Source of the DNA: an uncultured Prevotella sp.
Lineage (GTDB): Bacteria > Bacteroidota > Bacteroidia > Bacteroidales > Bacteroidaceae
Direction: 5' to 3'
Assembly (NCBI GenBank): GCA_947302435.1
Contig: CAMYVQ010000003.1
Span: forward strand, 29,421 to 93,420
Length of the DNA stretch: 64,000 nt
This document shows, piece by piece, positions 1-8,190 of the stretch. Within the stretch, counting starts at the first letter, position 1. Each line of letters begins with the position of its first letter. The notes under the pieces are model-generated. The model was not told where the DNA came from. It did no database searches and saw nothing but the letters and a program-made list of their open reading frames with translations. Position numbers and translations under genes: made by a program.

Positions 1-164
1 CTTACGGCCATCCCTTCTACGGTCTGGAAGGTTCAAACAACATCGTGCTGCTCACCACCGAGCGTTACAAGGAATACCCCATGCTGATTCAGGGCTACGG
101 TGCCGGTGCAGCCGTTACAGCTGCAGGCGTATTCGCCAACATCATGTCGATTGCAAACATTTAG
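1..164 (+). CDS. thrA: ThrA C-terminal end (aspartokinase/homoserine dehydrogenase), partial
   Basis: The first 54 codons visible are the C-terminal end of a homoserine dehydrogenase. The segment [17 protein letters not shown] matches the [19 protein letters not shown] end typical of the bifunctional aspartokinase/homoserine dehydrogenase I. The reading frame is open from the window edge to TAG at 162-164. Placement directly before a homoserine kinase analogue and thrC supports ThrA, but the kinase half lies outside the window, so a monofunctional homoserine dehydrogenase cannot be excluded. Only 12 bases separate it from the next gene, so the three genes are very probably co-transcribed. Confidence 0.85.
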   Translation, partial: YGHPFYGLEGSNNIVLLTTERYKEYPMLIQGYGAGAAVTAAGVFANIMSIANI

Positions 165-176
165 CACCATCACGAC

Positions 177-1487
177 GTGAAACACATTATCATATTAGGC
201 GACGGAATGGCCGACCACGCCGTTGACCGTTTGGGTGGAAAGACACTGCTGCAATATGCCGACAAGCCCATGATGGATCTGCTGGCTAAGAATGGTCGGA
301 CAGGACGCTTAGTCACTGTCCCCGAAGGGTTCCCTCCTGGCTCTGAGGTAGCCAATACTGCTATTCTCGGCTACGATTTGAACAAGGTCTATGAAGGGCG
401 CGGCCCGCTCGAAGCCGCCTCCATCGGCTACGACATGCAGCCCGACGATTTCGCCATCCGCTGCAATATCATCACACTCGAAGACGGCAAAATTATCACC
501 CATAACGGTGGTAACTTACAGACAGAGGATGCCCGCGTACTGATAGACTATCTCAATGAGACACTGGCCAAGCCCATCAACGAGAAAGAAGGTTGCGAGC
601 GTGTGAAGTTCATCTGCGGCATACAGTACCGCCACCTGCTTGTCGTCAAGGGCGGTAACAAACACATTGTCTGCAATCCGCCCCACGACCATCCGAACGA
701 ACCTTGGCGGCCGCTGTTGGTCACCCCCGAAACTCCTGCCTGTTGCTGTGCCACAGCAACAAACGAAACAGCAAATCTGAACACCACAGAAACAAACGAA
801 ACGGCCCTCACCCCCACTGAGACCGCTTCGCTCATCAACGACCTCATTCTCCGCTCCCAGGAACTGCTGCCCCAGCACCCCTACAACAAGGAGAAGGCAG
901 CCCGTGGCGAACGCCAGGCCAACAGCATCTGGCCTTGGTCAGGCGGCTACCGTCCCTCCATGCAAACACTCATGGAGCAGTACCCACAGGTAAAAACGGG
1001 CGCGGTCATCTCGGCTGTCGACCTCATTCAGGGCATTGGCAAATATGCCGGACTTCGCATCATCAAGGTTCCCGGTGCCACCGGTCTTGCCGATACCAAC
1101 TACGAGGGAAAGGCACAGGCCGCTATCGAGGCTTTGAAGCAGGATGACTTTGTCTTCGTCCATGTCGAAGCTACCGACGAGGCCGGCCATGACGGTGATC
1201 TTGACCTGAAACTCCGTGCCATCAACTACCTTGACCAGCGGCTTGTCAAGCCCATCTACGAGGCGGTGGCGGAAATGCAAGAGCCTGTCTGCATCGCCGT
1301 ACTTCCCGACCACCCCACCCCGGTCGAACTTCGCATCCACGTCAACGAGCCCGTCCCCTTCCTGATCTATTATAAAGGAATAGAGCCGGACGAGGTGCAG
1401 CACTACGATGAACTGTCGTGTGTCTCAGGGGGCTACGGCCTGCTGCGCCTCCATGAGTTCATGCAGGCGTTCATGGAGATACAATAA
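177..1487 (+). CDS. Cofactor-independent phosphoglycerate mutase family; probable homoserine kinase analogue
   Basis: 436 residues of the metal-dependent iPGM/alkaline phosphatase superfamily (archaeal-type ApgM branch). Visible motifs are LGDGMAD at the N-terminus, the nucleophile serine S56 in PPGSEVANTAILGYD, the metal ligands in HVEATDEAGHDGD, and LPDHPTPVELR near the C-terminus. In Bacteroidetes a member of this family regularly lies between thrA and thrC and is proposed to replace ThrB homoserine kinase. No ordinary thrB is seen here, so that role is the best inference; glycolytic mutase activity is the alternative. The start is GTG at 177, because the motif-bearing N-terminus begins there. 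Residues about 185-215 form a Thr/Glu/Asn-rich insert in which TNETA occurs twice, 11 residues apart, unlike the rest of the protein. Confidence 0.85.
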   Translation: MKHIIILGDGMADHAVDRLGGKTLLQYADKPMMDLLAKNGRTGRLVTVPEGFPPGSEVANTAILGYDLNKVYEGRGPLEAASIGYDMQPDDFAIRCNIITLEDGKIITHNGGNLQTEDARVLIDYLNETLAKPINEKEGCERVKFICGIQYRHLLVVKGGNKHIVCNPPHDHPNEPWRPLLVTPETPACCCATATNETANLNTTETNETALTPTETASLINDLILRSQELLPQHPYNKEKAARGERQANSIWPWSGGYRPSMQTLMEQYPQVKTGAVISAVDLIQGIGKYAGLRIIKVPGATGLADTNYEGKAQAAIEALKQDDFVFVHVEATDEAGHDGDLDLKLRAINYLDQRLVKPIYEAVAEMQEPVCIAVLPDHPTPVELRIHVNEPVPFLIYYKGIEPDEVQHYDELSCVSGGYGLLRLHEFMQAFMEIQ

Positions 1488-1517
1488 CTGAAACAGAAAC
1501 ATAAAACCCAACGCGAT

Positions 1518-2906
1518 ATGCAATATTATAGCACGAACGGAAAGGCACCCTTGGCCGACCTGCAGAAGGCAGTGGTGAAGGGACTGGCCGAAGACCGTGG
1601 GCTCTACATGCCCGAGCGTATCAACAAACTACCCAAGGCTTTTTTTGAGGACATGCCGACAATGGCGTTCCGTGACATCGCCTACAACGTGGCCGATGCC
1701 TTCTTCGGTGAGGACATCGACGGCGACAGCCTGCAGGACTTGGTCTACGACACGCTCAGCTTCGACTGCCCGGTAAAAAAAATCAAGGACAACATCTATG
1801 TGCTGGAGCTGTTCCACGGCCCAACATTGGCCTTCAAGGATGTGGGGGCACGGTTCATGGCAAGGCTGCTGCAGTACTTTATCAGGAGTGGTCGCGACAA
1901 AGTCGCAACAAACGGGACTGGCAACGGGACTGGCGACGGCAAGGCGAACGGACTGGTGAACGTGCTGGTGGCCACCAGCGGTGACACGGGTAGTGCTGTG
2001 GCCAACGGTTTCCTTGGAGTGGAGGGCATTCATGTGTATGTGCTCTATCCCAAGGGGAAGGTAAGCCCCATCCAGGAATGCCAGTTCACCACGTTGGGCA
2101 AGAACATCACAGCCATTGAGGTCGACGGTGTGTTTGACGACTGCCAGCGGTTGGTGAAGAGCGCCTTCATGGACGCAGAACTGAACAAGCACATGATGCT
2201 CACCTCGGCCAACAGCATCAACGTGGCCCGCTTCCTGCCGCAGGCTTTCTATTATTTCAATGCGGTGGCTCCCCTCTTGGGGAAGACCAATGGTGCGGCT
2301 TCAAAAGAGGACTTCGTCATCTGTGTGCCTTCGGGTAACTTCGGCAACATCTGCGCCGCCCTGTTCGGCCATGAGATGGGACTGCCCGTGAAGCGGTTCA
2401 TTGCGGCCAACAACGCCAACGACATCTTCTACAATTATTTGCAGACAGGCAAGTACGAGCCGAAGCCCTCGAAACAGACGTTAGCCAATGCCATGGACGT
2501 AGGCGATCCCTCGAACTTCGCCCGCATCATCAACCTCTATTCGGAAAACGGAAAACTCTCGCCCGAAGAGGCCCACAAGAGAATCACCAACCTCATCAGC
2601 GGCGCCACCTACAGCGACGAGCAGATCAAGGAGACCATGCGGAAGTGCTACGCCGAGACGGGCTATGTGCTCGACCCCCACGGTGCCTGCGGCTATCGCG
2701 CCTTAGAGGAGCAATTGCAGCCGGGCGAAGTGGGCATTTTCTGCGAGACGGCCCATCCGGCCAAGTTCAAGGAGAAGGTCGACGACATTTTGGGTATCGA
2801 CGTGGAGATTCCCGAACGCCTGCAAGCCTTCATGAAGGGCACCAAGCAGAGCGTTCCTATGACAAAGGACTTCGAGGACTTCAAGAATTATCTCATGAAA
2901 GAATAA
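1518..2906 (+). CDS. thrC: Threonine synthase
   Basis: 462 residues, a full-length fold-type II PLP enzyme converting O-phosphohomoserine to threonine. It shows the N-terminal YYSTNGKAPLADLQKAVVKG segment, the PLP lysine K107 in GPTLAFKDVGARF, the phosphate-binding TSGDTGSAVANGF loop, and the VPSGNFGNICAALFG segment. It is the last gene of the threonine operon, 30 bases after its neighbour. Residues about 129-146 (NGTGNGTGDGKANG) are a low-complexity insert encoded by tandem 12-base units between K107 and the TSGDTGS loop. It keeps the frame and should sit on a surface loop. A 22-base-unit palindromic array follows the stop codon. Confidence 0.96.
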   Translation: MQYYSTNGKAPLADLQKAVVKGLAEDRGLYMPERINKLPKAFFEDMPTMAFRDIAYNVADAFFGEDIDGDSLQDLVYDTLSFDCPVKKIKDNIYVLELFHGPTLAFKDVGARFMARLLQYFIRSGRDKVATNGTGNGTGDGKANGLVNVLVATSGDTGSAVANGFLGVEGIHVYVLYPKGKVSPIQECQFTTLGKNITAIEVDGVFDDCQRLVKSAFMDAELNKHMMLTSANSINVARFLPQAFYYFNAVAPLLGKTNGAASKEDFVICVPSGNFGNICAALFGHEMGLPVKRFIAANNANDIFYNYLQTGKYEPKPSKQTLANAMDVGDPSNFARIINLYSENGKLSPEEAHKRITNLISGATYSDEQIKETMRKCYAETGYVLDPHGACGYRALEEQLQPGEVGIFCETAHPAKFKEKVDDILGIDVEIPERLQAFMKGTKQSVPMTKDFEDFKNYLMKE

Positions 2907-2934
2907 TCCCCATTTTCCCATTGATTTGCAATGG

Positions 2935-3005
2935 TTTTACAAAGTCGTCGAGTTTGTGTCACAAAGTCGACGACTTTGTCTTACAAACTCGACGACTTTG
3001 TAAAA
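2935..3005. repeat. Three tandem 22-base palindromic units forming a 23-bp inverted repeat
   Basis: Units begin at 2939, 2961 and 2983, exactly 22 bases apart. Each is a 19-base near-palindrome plus 3 spacer bases; the middle unit ACAAAGTCGACGACTTTGT is a perfect palindrome around a single centre base. Units 1 and 3 are exact reverse complements, so 2935-2957 and 2983-3005 form a perfect 23-bp inverted repeat. It lies between the convergent thrC and CotH genes. T runs lie on the 5' side and A runs on the 3' side, the reverse of a bidirectional intrinsic terminator. Confidence 0.85.
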
Positions 3006-3019
3006 CGGTTGAAAAGGGA

Positions 3020-5053
3020 TTACTTTCTGAATTTCACTGAACGGGGTTTTCCATTGACTTTCCAGCTGACGATATAGATGCCGGAAGGCCGACCGGCCAT
3101 TGAGAACTGCTCATTGGCCACGAACGAACCGACTTGCTGGCCACTCAGTGCCACGACATTGACCGTAAAGGTGAGTGACTCTGGCTGCGAGGAGCCAAAA
3201 TGCAAAATCTGCAAGACAGGATTGTAGGCAAGCGCATACTCGTCGGGTTCGACAGCCTCTACGCCCGTCAACTCTTCAGGCAGCTTACCATTGGGCACCA
3301 TGTACCACAGGCGGTTCAGGCTCTCCCCATTTCGCGAGTCGTTGGTATAACTGAGAATGGATGCGCCGTTGTCGCTACTGCCACCGCTCAGGTTGGCAAT
3401 GTGCTGCGTATGGACATTCAGCAGGTTGTAATAGCCCGCCGTGCCTTGCGGCAGGAACTCCCATTGCTGACGGGCATCCTCTTCGTCTGCCTCGACAATA
3501 TTCAGCCGAGTCCCCACATTGGTAGTGGCCGTGGAAGTTCCGGGGGTGGGATCGTTCAAGGCCATGTCGTTGGAACGGTTGAGAATCAGGAACTTGCCAT
3601 CGCCAACACTCCTCATGTACCAATCCTCGCTGGCGCGGTTGTTGTCCGTCGCATTTTGCATCACACTCGAACCCGACACGTCAATCGACTTTTTGGTCTT
3701 GGCATTCACAATATGGTAGAAGAAGTCATCAGGCACAAACGGAGGCGTAGGCTTACGGTCGGCAAAGGCACGCTCCAAATAGGCACAATGCTCGGTGATG
3801 AATGTCTTCAGGTCGCTGACATACTGGTCGTAGGAAGAGTAGAGCACCATCTCATGATACGTTTTCTTGTTGATGCCCCACTTCGCATAGTTCAACGCCT
3901 GCGACTTACTTAGCAATGCCTGCAGACTGTCCACCTTCTGCTGCATGTAGTCCACCATCCCGGCATCCAAGAGTTGCTTGTAGCGGGTATAGACCTTTTC
4001 CTGGAACCAAGGGTCTTCCCACATGCGCCGCACCCATTCGCGCGAACCCGAATAGGCGATGTCGACCATCAATGAGTTGACCGAACTGTTCAGGTTTTGC
4101 TCACTCTTCACCCGTTCGTCGTTGTTGTAGGCAATGTCATAGTCCCACAGGGGCCCCCAGAAAAGGCGGTCGTCGCCGCGCTCTTTATAAAAATAGGTAC
4201 TATAGAAACCGTCGATATTGGCAGTCACCTCGGTGCAGATATACCAGTCGACGAGCGAGGCCGTATCGACGTAGGCCCGATAGCCCTTCTCGGGGTCAGT
4301 GAAATCATTGGAAGCCAATGCCTTCTCGAACTTGTTGACATGGTTCTTGATATACGTCGTCTGCCGCTCCACAATCTCCTCGTCGTCAGGATAGTGGATG
4401 CGTACCGGCGAATTATAGGTGCTGGTGGCAAACCATTTGCCATCGCGGAAGCCGTCGACTTCGAGCAGATAACCGCCCGTAATGTCATCATCGGTGGCCA
4501 ACGGCACGTTCTGCTCGGTAATGTTCACACGATGGGCTCGCACATCGATCTGGTCGCTGATCTGGTAAGTGCCTTGATAGGCCCCGTTGAGCGACAGGTC
4601 GACGAACTTGGCAGCCGGATTGAAAGGCAGCGACTTGTCAGCGCCCTCCTCATGCAAATCGGCACAGAACTCCCCCATGGCCGAGGTCACGGCATTGCGA
4701 ATCATTGTTTTGTCGGCGGCATTGGCCAGCAAAGTCCACTTCTTCGTCTTGGCATAGCCCTTGCCCAAGAACTTCTCCTTGCTCAGAAACTTGATTCTAT
4801 AGGGCTTCTTCGATAATTTCCATGTGGAATTGCCGCGTCCTCGGATGGACACCGAATCGTAATGGGTCACAGTGCCTTCCTCGTCGACATAGTGCAGACG
4901 GCAGTATTTATAGACTTCCTTGCTGCTGATGTCATTGCCGTCGAAAGTCTCAAGATAGATAGCGGGAAGGTCGGATTTCTTCACGTATTGGGCTTTCACC
5001 CCTATTGCCATGCCCCAGACAGCGAGCATCACCATCAACATTTTCTTCACCAT
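3020..5053 (-). CDS. CotH-kinase family protein with ricin-like domain and type IX sorting tail
   Basis: 677 residues, exported. The order is: signal peptide (about 1-21, ending VKAQ); a CotH kinase-like domain with GRGNSTWKLSKKPYRIKF, KKWTLLANAADKTMIRN and the acidic WDYDIAYNND motif; a C-terminal ricin/beta-trefoil-like segment from about residue 450 (YHIVNAKTKKSIDV, then repeated LLNV and NLSGG blocks); and a final tail with NPVLQILHF and GIYIVSWKVNGKPRSVKFRK. The tail has the form of a type IX secretion (Por) sorting domain. CotH proteins phosphorylate spore-coat or surface proteins in characterised cases; the substrate here is unknown. The gene is convergent with thrC and separated from it by the palindromic array. 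It has its own promoter-like TATTTTTG box upstream and is probably monocistronic. Confidence 0.88.
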   Translation of the reverse strand: MVKKMLMVMLAVWGMAIGVKAQYVKKSDLPAIYLETFDGNDISSKEVYKYCRLHYVDEEGTVTHYDSVSIRGRGNSTWKLSKKPYRIKFLSKEKFLGKGYAKTKKWTLLANAADKTMIRNAVTSAMGEFCADLHEEGADKSLPFNPAAKFVDLSLNGAYQGTYQISDQIDVRAHRVNITEQNVPLATDDDITGGYLLEVDGFRDGKWFATSTYNSPVRIHYPDDEEIVERQTTYIKNHVNKFEKALASNDFTDPEKGYRAYVDTASLVDWYICTEVTANIDGFYSTYFYKERGDDRLFWGPLWDYDIAYNNDERVKSEQNLNSSVNSLMVDIAYSGSREWVRRMWEDPWFQEKVYTRYKQLLDAGMVDYMQQKVDSLQALLSKSQALNYAKWGINKKTYHEMVLYSSYDQYVSDLKTFITEHCAYLERAFADRKPTPPFVPDDFFYHIVNAKTKKSIDVSGSSVMQNATDNNRASEDWYMRSVGDGKFLILNRSNDMALNDPTPGTSTATTNVGTRLNIVEADEEDARQQWEFLPQGTAGYYNLLNVHTQHIANLSGGSSDNGASILSYTNDSRNGESLNRLWYMVPNGKLPEELTGVEAVEPDEYALAYNPVLQILHFGSSQPESLTFTVNVVALSGQQVGSFVANEQFSMAGRPSGIYIVSWKVNGKPRSVKFRK

Positions 5054-5080
5054 ACTTATTCATTTGATTCGTTTCGGTTG

Positions 5081-5088
5081 CAAAAATA
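5081..5088 (-). promoter_or_regulatory. Promoter -7 box for the CotH gene
   Basis: On the minus strand this reads TATTTTTG, a match to the Bacteroidetes -7 consensus TAnnTTTG, followed by CAA, 28 bases before the start codon. No clear -33 TTTG lies at the usual 19-21 bases upstream, so it is a partial match. Confidence 0.5.
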
Positions 5089-5247
5089 CATATTTATTTT
5101 AAATAAAGAACATCTTTTCAAGTAAAAACTTGTCAGAAGACATAAAGAAAGCACAGATAGTTCAAATTAAATACTAATTTATGTTAAACAATGGGGGAGG
5201 TGATTCCGTTTTTGGTTAAATAGTACGGTTTTGTCCGTCTTTTTTTG

Positions 5248-5255
5248 TAAATTTG
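5248..5255 (+). promoter_or_regulatory. Probable -7 box of the polysaccharide operon promoter
   Basis: TAAATTTG followed by CAAC fits TAnnTTTG. The nearest upstream TTTG (5230-5233) is only 14 bases away, shorter than usual, so the -33 element is weak. It is the only good candidate in the 405-base gap before the long plus-strand operon, and it would give a leader of about 200 bases. Confidence 0.5.
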
Positions 5256-5307
5256 CAACATAAATCGCCATTTATTATCTATAATGGTGAATAAAACACA
5301 GGTTAGG

Positions 5308-5431
5308 AGTTGGCCGAATGGGTTGTTTTGACAGCAATCACGGAATCTCGGCAGGCACGAAAGGCCTCTTGGCGACAAATAACCAACTGATTCATAGAAG
5401 TATAGCTTGCAAGTCGCCTGACACGCGAGCT
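5308..5431 (+). promoter_or_regulatory. Structured 5' leader upstream of the UpxY-like gene
   Basis: The untranslated leader can fold. AGTTGG (5308-5313) pairs with CCAACT (5383-5388). AGCTTGC (5404-5410) pairs with GCGAGCT (5425-5431) as a 7-bp stem with one G-U pair, 29 bases before the start codon. In Bacteroides, UpxY proteins act on the leader of their own capsule operon to prevent premature termination. A structured leader placed here fits that model, though the pausing or termination site itself is not identified. Confidence 0.4.
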
Positions 5432-5459
5432 AAAGGTAAGTTATAAACCGACCAAACCG

Positions 5460-6548
5460 ATGCCCGTAAATACAACCATTCGCTGGTTTGTGATGACACA
5501 TTACGACATGAGACGCTTTCTGCAGTGGCTCAACACGGAGAACACGCAACGGCTCAATGACGGGAAGGCTATTATCGAGCCATTCTATCCATACGACTTC
5601 TTGCAGCTTCCATCAGGATTGCAGTCTGGGAGCAAAGACGAGGAGAGCGGATTGTCAGAAAGCCGAAAAGCCAAAGCCACTGTGAAAGATGATTTTATCA
5701 ACTTTGTGTTCCTCAAAACTACCGAGAGTGTCATTGACGGCCTAGTGAAAGACCTGATGAACACGGGTTCCCGAGCGCGGTTGAGGTATTATATGGACAC
5801 CGACGGCAGTCATGCCACTGTACCCGACAAGATGATGCAGGATTTCCTACAAGCTTGTGTGAAATACAGGGGAGGTTTTGAAATCACCCCCCCCATCCGC
5901 AGCATCGAAGCCATGGACAAGGTGAGGATCAAAAGCGGTCCGTTCACGGGGTATGAAGCATCGGTTGTGCGTGTGATCCATTCACACGGAGCCATCCATC
6001 TTGAGCTGGCCATCGAACTTGTTTCGGGCGTGATGAACATCTACATGCACGATGTCGACAGCAGCAAGGTTGACATTGTCAATCGCAACTCGACGGATGC
6101 CATTCGCACTGACTTCATTGAGTACACGCAAAACCATCTGTTACTCATCCTGAAGCACCGCATCAAGCGCACTGACAATGACGAGACGAACCGCCGTGAC
6201 ACCGAAATGCTCACCCGGCTCTACCGCTACCGCTACCATGAAATCAAGAACGATGCCGCCCGGTATCACTTCATGGCCCTGATGCTCATCTGCGCCCATC
6301 TGTGCCACTACAAGAACGACGAGGCCGAACTGCGCGAGAAAGCGCTGGCTATACTTACCGAACTGAACCAAAGGAGCGAGTCGAAGGCCGCAACCGACAC
6401 ACGCACCTATTTGTGGATAGCCCTCTACATCTCTACCCACGACCCCTCTTACCGTGATGCGGCCAAACAATACGTGCGCGACCACCAGCCAAAGTCGGCC
6501 AAGTTGCGCAGCTTTGTCTCCCTCATCCGTACAGGGCGCAAAGTCTAA
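5460..6548 (+). CDS. UpxY-like NusG-family transcription antiterminator
   Basis: 362 residues and the first gene of the polysaccharide operon. The N-terminal half has the NusG-like start (TTIRWFVMTHYD, then a region ending DDFINFVFLKTT). A KOW motif occupies about residues 152-172 (MDKVRIKSGPFTGYEASVVRV). By family knowledge, UpxY proteins are specialised NusG paralogues that let RNA polymerase read through long capsule operons. It is about twice the length of a usual UpxY. The C-terminal half (about 215-362) is a helical, charged extension without a motif I recognise. No UpxZ-type partner follows. The gene is 25 bases before the next one. Confidence 0.82.
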   Translation: MPVNTTIRWFVMTHYDMRRFLQWLNTENTQRLNDGKAIIEPFYPYDFLQLPSGLQSGSKDEESGLSESRKAKATVKDDFINFVFLKTTESVIDGLVKDLMNTGSRARLRYYMDTDGSHATVPDKMMQDFLQACVKYRGGFEITPPIRSIEAMDKVRIKSGPFTGYEASVVRVIHSHGAIHLELAIELVSGVMNIYMHDVDSSKVDIVNRNSTDAIRTDFIEYTQNHLLLILKHRIKRTDNDETNRRDTEMLTRLYRYRYHEIKNDAARYHFMALMLICAHLCHYKNDEAELREKALAILTELNQRSESKAATDTRTYLWIALYISTHDPSYRDAAKQYVRDHQPKSAKLRSFVSLIRTGRKV

Positions 6549-6573
6549 CCTCACGAATCAATCACAAAAATCT

Positions 6574-8190
6574 ATGATAACTATGCACTACTCTGGCAAA
6601 CACCTGAAACTTTTCGCATTGTTGGCCTGTCTGTTCTGTAGCACAGCTACGCAGGCCGCCACTGACGACGATCTCCTACGTCTTGAGGCCGATATGCTGA
6701 CGTATATCTCCACCAACGAAAGAGACTCGTTCTACACCGTTACCGAGAAGCTGAAAGAAGCCTGCAAAGAAGCAGGCAACGACTGGCTTTTCTACAAGGC
6801 GTGGAGCAAAGAGGCCGTCTACGAAGCCACCCATGAGAACATCCCGAAGGCAAAGGAAATTGCCAAAGCACTCTCCGACTACGCCTTGACGGAGAGCAGC
6901 CTCAGCGGACAGTACGCCACCCTCCACATCGAGGGTGTCATCCTCTTGCAGAATGAGGATTTCGACGGTGCCGAGAAGTTTTTCCTGAAAGCCAGAGACT
7001 TCCGCCACAAGAACTTCCCCGAAGACAGCGATGCCGAAGACTTGCGCGAGCTGATGAAGATTGCCATGATCCACAACAACAAGACGAAAGCCGTGGATTA
7101 CGGACACCAACTGCTGGCAGAGCCGAACCTGGCCCCCCACCACAAAGGCAGGGCATTGTACCATCTCAGCCAGATAGCCTTCGAGGAAAACAACGTCGAC
7201 GAGTACAACCGCCTCTATGAGGAAATGAAGCGGCTGAAGAAGACGAACGGCATCAGGACACTGAACATCCTGACCGAGGTGAACTACCATATCATCAACG
7301 GTGACTACGAGCAGGCACTGCGCCTTTCGGAATGGTTGGATGCCGATACCTGCGCTGAGCGAAAGGCTCTCATCTACCACCGCATGGGCGACAACGCGAA
7401 GGCCTACGAGTACATGGCACAGTACAAGCACATTTTCGACTCCATGTCGAATGCCTCACACAACAATGTGGTGTCGAACCTGTACCTGCGAATGAACAAC
7501 GACCGCCTGCGCTTGGAACGTGAGCTGCTGCAACACGAAAACAGCCGCTTGCTCTATAACCTATATATAGTAGCAGGTATAGCCATCATCCTTCTATTGC
7601 TGTTCTTCGTCTACAAGGGACGCAGACTCATTAAGTCGCTCAGACACGACAACATGATGCTGAACTACGGCAAGAAGGATGCCGAAAAGGCACTCAAGGA
7701 CCTGAACGAGCTGTCCTTCTATGAAAGCATGGACGAACTGCCACTGACCACGACACTCAAGCCCAATGACCTGTGCAACCGCCTGACAATCATCATGCAA
7801 AAGCAATGCCAGAAGGGAGTCACCATGGCCTACCAAACCGAACTGTCCGACGATTTCGAGATCACGACAAATCCTGACGCACTGAAAAAGCTGCTCACGC
7901 ACTTGCTCGAATACTCTGCACGCTATACGACGAAAGGCAATATCAAATTGGGCTGCGAAGAAGTTGGGAAGAACGTCAAGTTCAGTGTCACCGACACGAG
8001 TCCCGGCCTCGGCGACGGCCACTCACGCCATGTCGGCATGTTCACCGAACAGGGTAACGAGATCCGCTACGTAGGTATGAACTTCAACATCTGCCAGTCG
8101 ATCACCCGTCTGCTTCACGGCCGTATCTGGCACGATACAGGATATACCGAAGGCACCCGTTTCTGCTTTGAGATTCCGAAAGAGCCTTAA
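6574..8190 (+). CDS. Membrane TPR protein with HATPase-like C-terminal domain (sensor-like)
   Basis: 538 residues. The order is: signal peptide (LFALLACLFCSTATQA), a periplasmic helical-repeat region that looks TPR-like (about 40-300), one transmembrane segment (about 325-346, IVAGIAIILLLLFFVYKG), a short coiled linker, and a GHKL ATPase-like domain. That domain has an N-box-like segment (LLTHLLEYSARYT), a G1-like VTDTSPGLGDG and a closing GTRFCFEIP. The linker shows no recognisable HisKA box with a phosphate-accepting histidine, so this may be an ATP-binding sensor or a degenerate kinase. The start was chosen at ATG 6574 because the signal peptide follows at once; an in-frame ATG at 6583 is equally possible, while a longer frame open from 6454 would overlap the upstream gene. 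The stop overlaps the next ATG (TAATG). Confidence 0.75.
   Translation: MITMHYSGKHLKLFALLACLFCSTATQAATDDDLLRLEADMLTYISTNERDSFYTVTEKLKEACKEAGNDWLFYKAWSKEAVYEATHENIPKAKEIAKALSDYALTESSLSGQYATLHIEGVILLQNEDFDGAEKFFLKARDFRHKNFPEDSDAEDLRELMKIAMIHNNKTKAVDYGHQLLAEPNLAPHHKGRALYHLSQIAFEENNVDEYNRLYEEMKRLKKTNGIRTLNILTEVNYHIINGDYEQALRLSEWLDADTCAERKALIYHRMGDNAKAYEYMAQYKHIFDSMSNASHNNVVSNLYLRMNNDRLRLERELLQHENSRLLYNLYIVAGIAIILLLLFFVYKGRRLIKSLRHDNMMLNYGKKDAEKALKDLNELSFYESMDELPLTTTLKPNDLCNRLTIIMQKQCQKGVTMAYQTELSDDFEITTNPDALKKLLTHLLEYSARYTTKGNIKLGCEEVGKNVKFSVTDTSPGLGDGHSRHVGMFTEQGNEIRYVGMNFNICQSITRLLHGRIWHDTGYTEGTRFCFEIPKEP

Noticed and set aside
2935..3005. Bidirectional intrinsic terminator
   Set aside because: The stem is flanked by T on the 5' side and A on the 3' side, so neither strand has a U-run after the hairpin.
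4097..4816. A 239-codon plus-strand open frame inside the CotH gene
   Set aside because: Antisense shadow of a gene with clear domains; a similar shadow occurs at 6676-7431.
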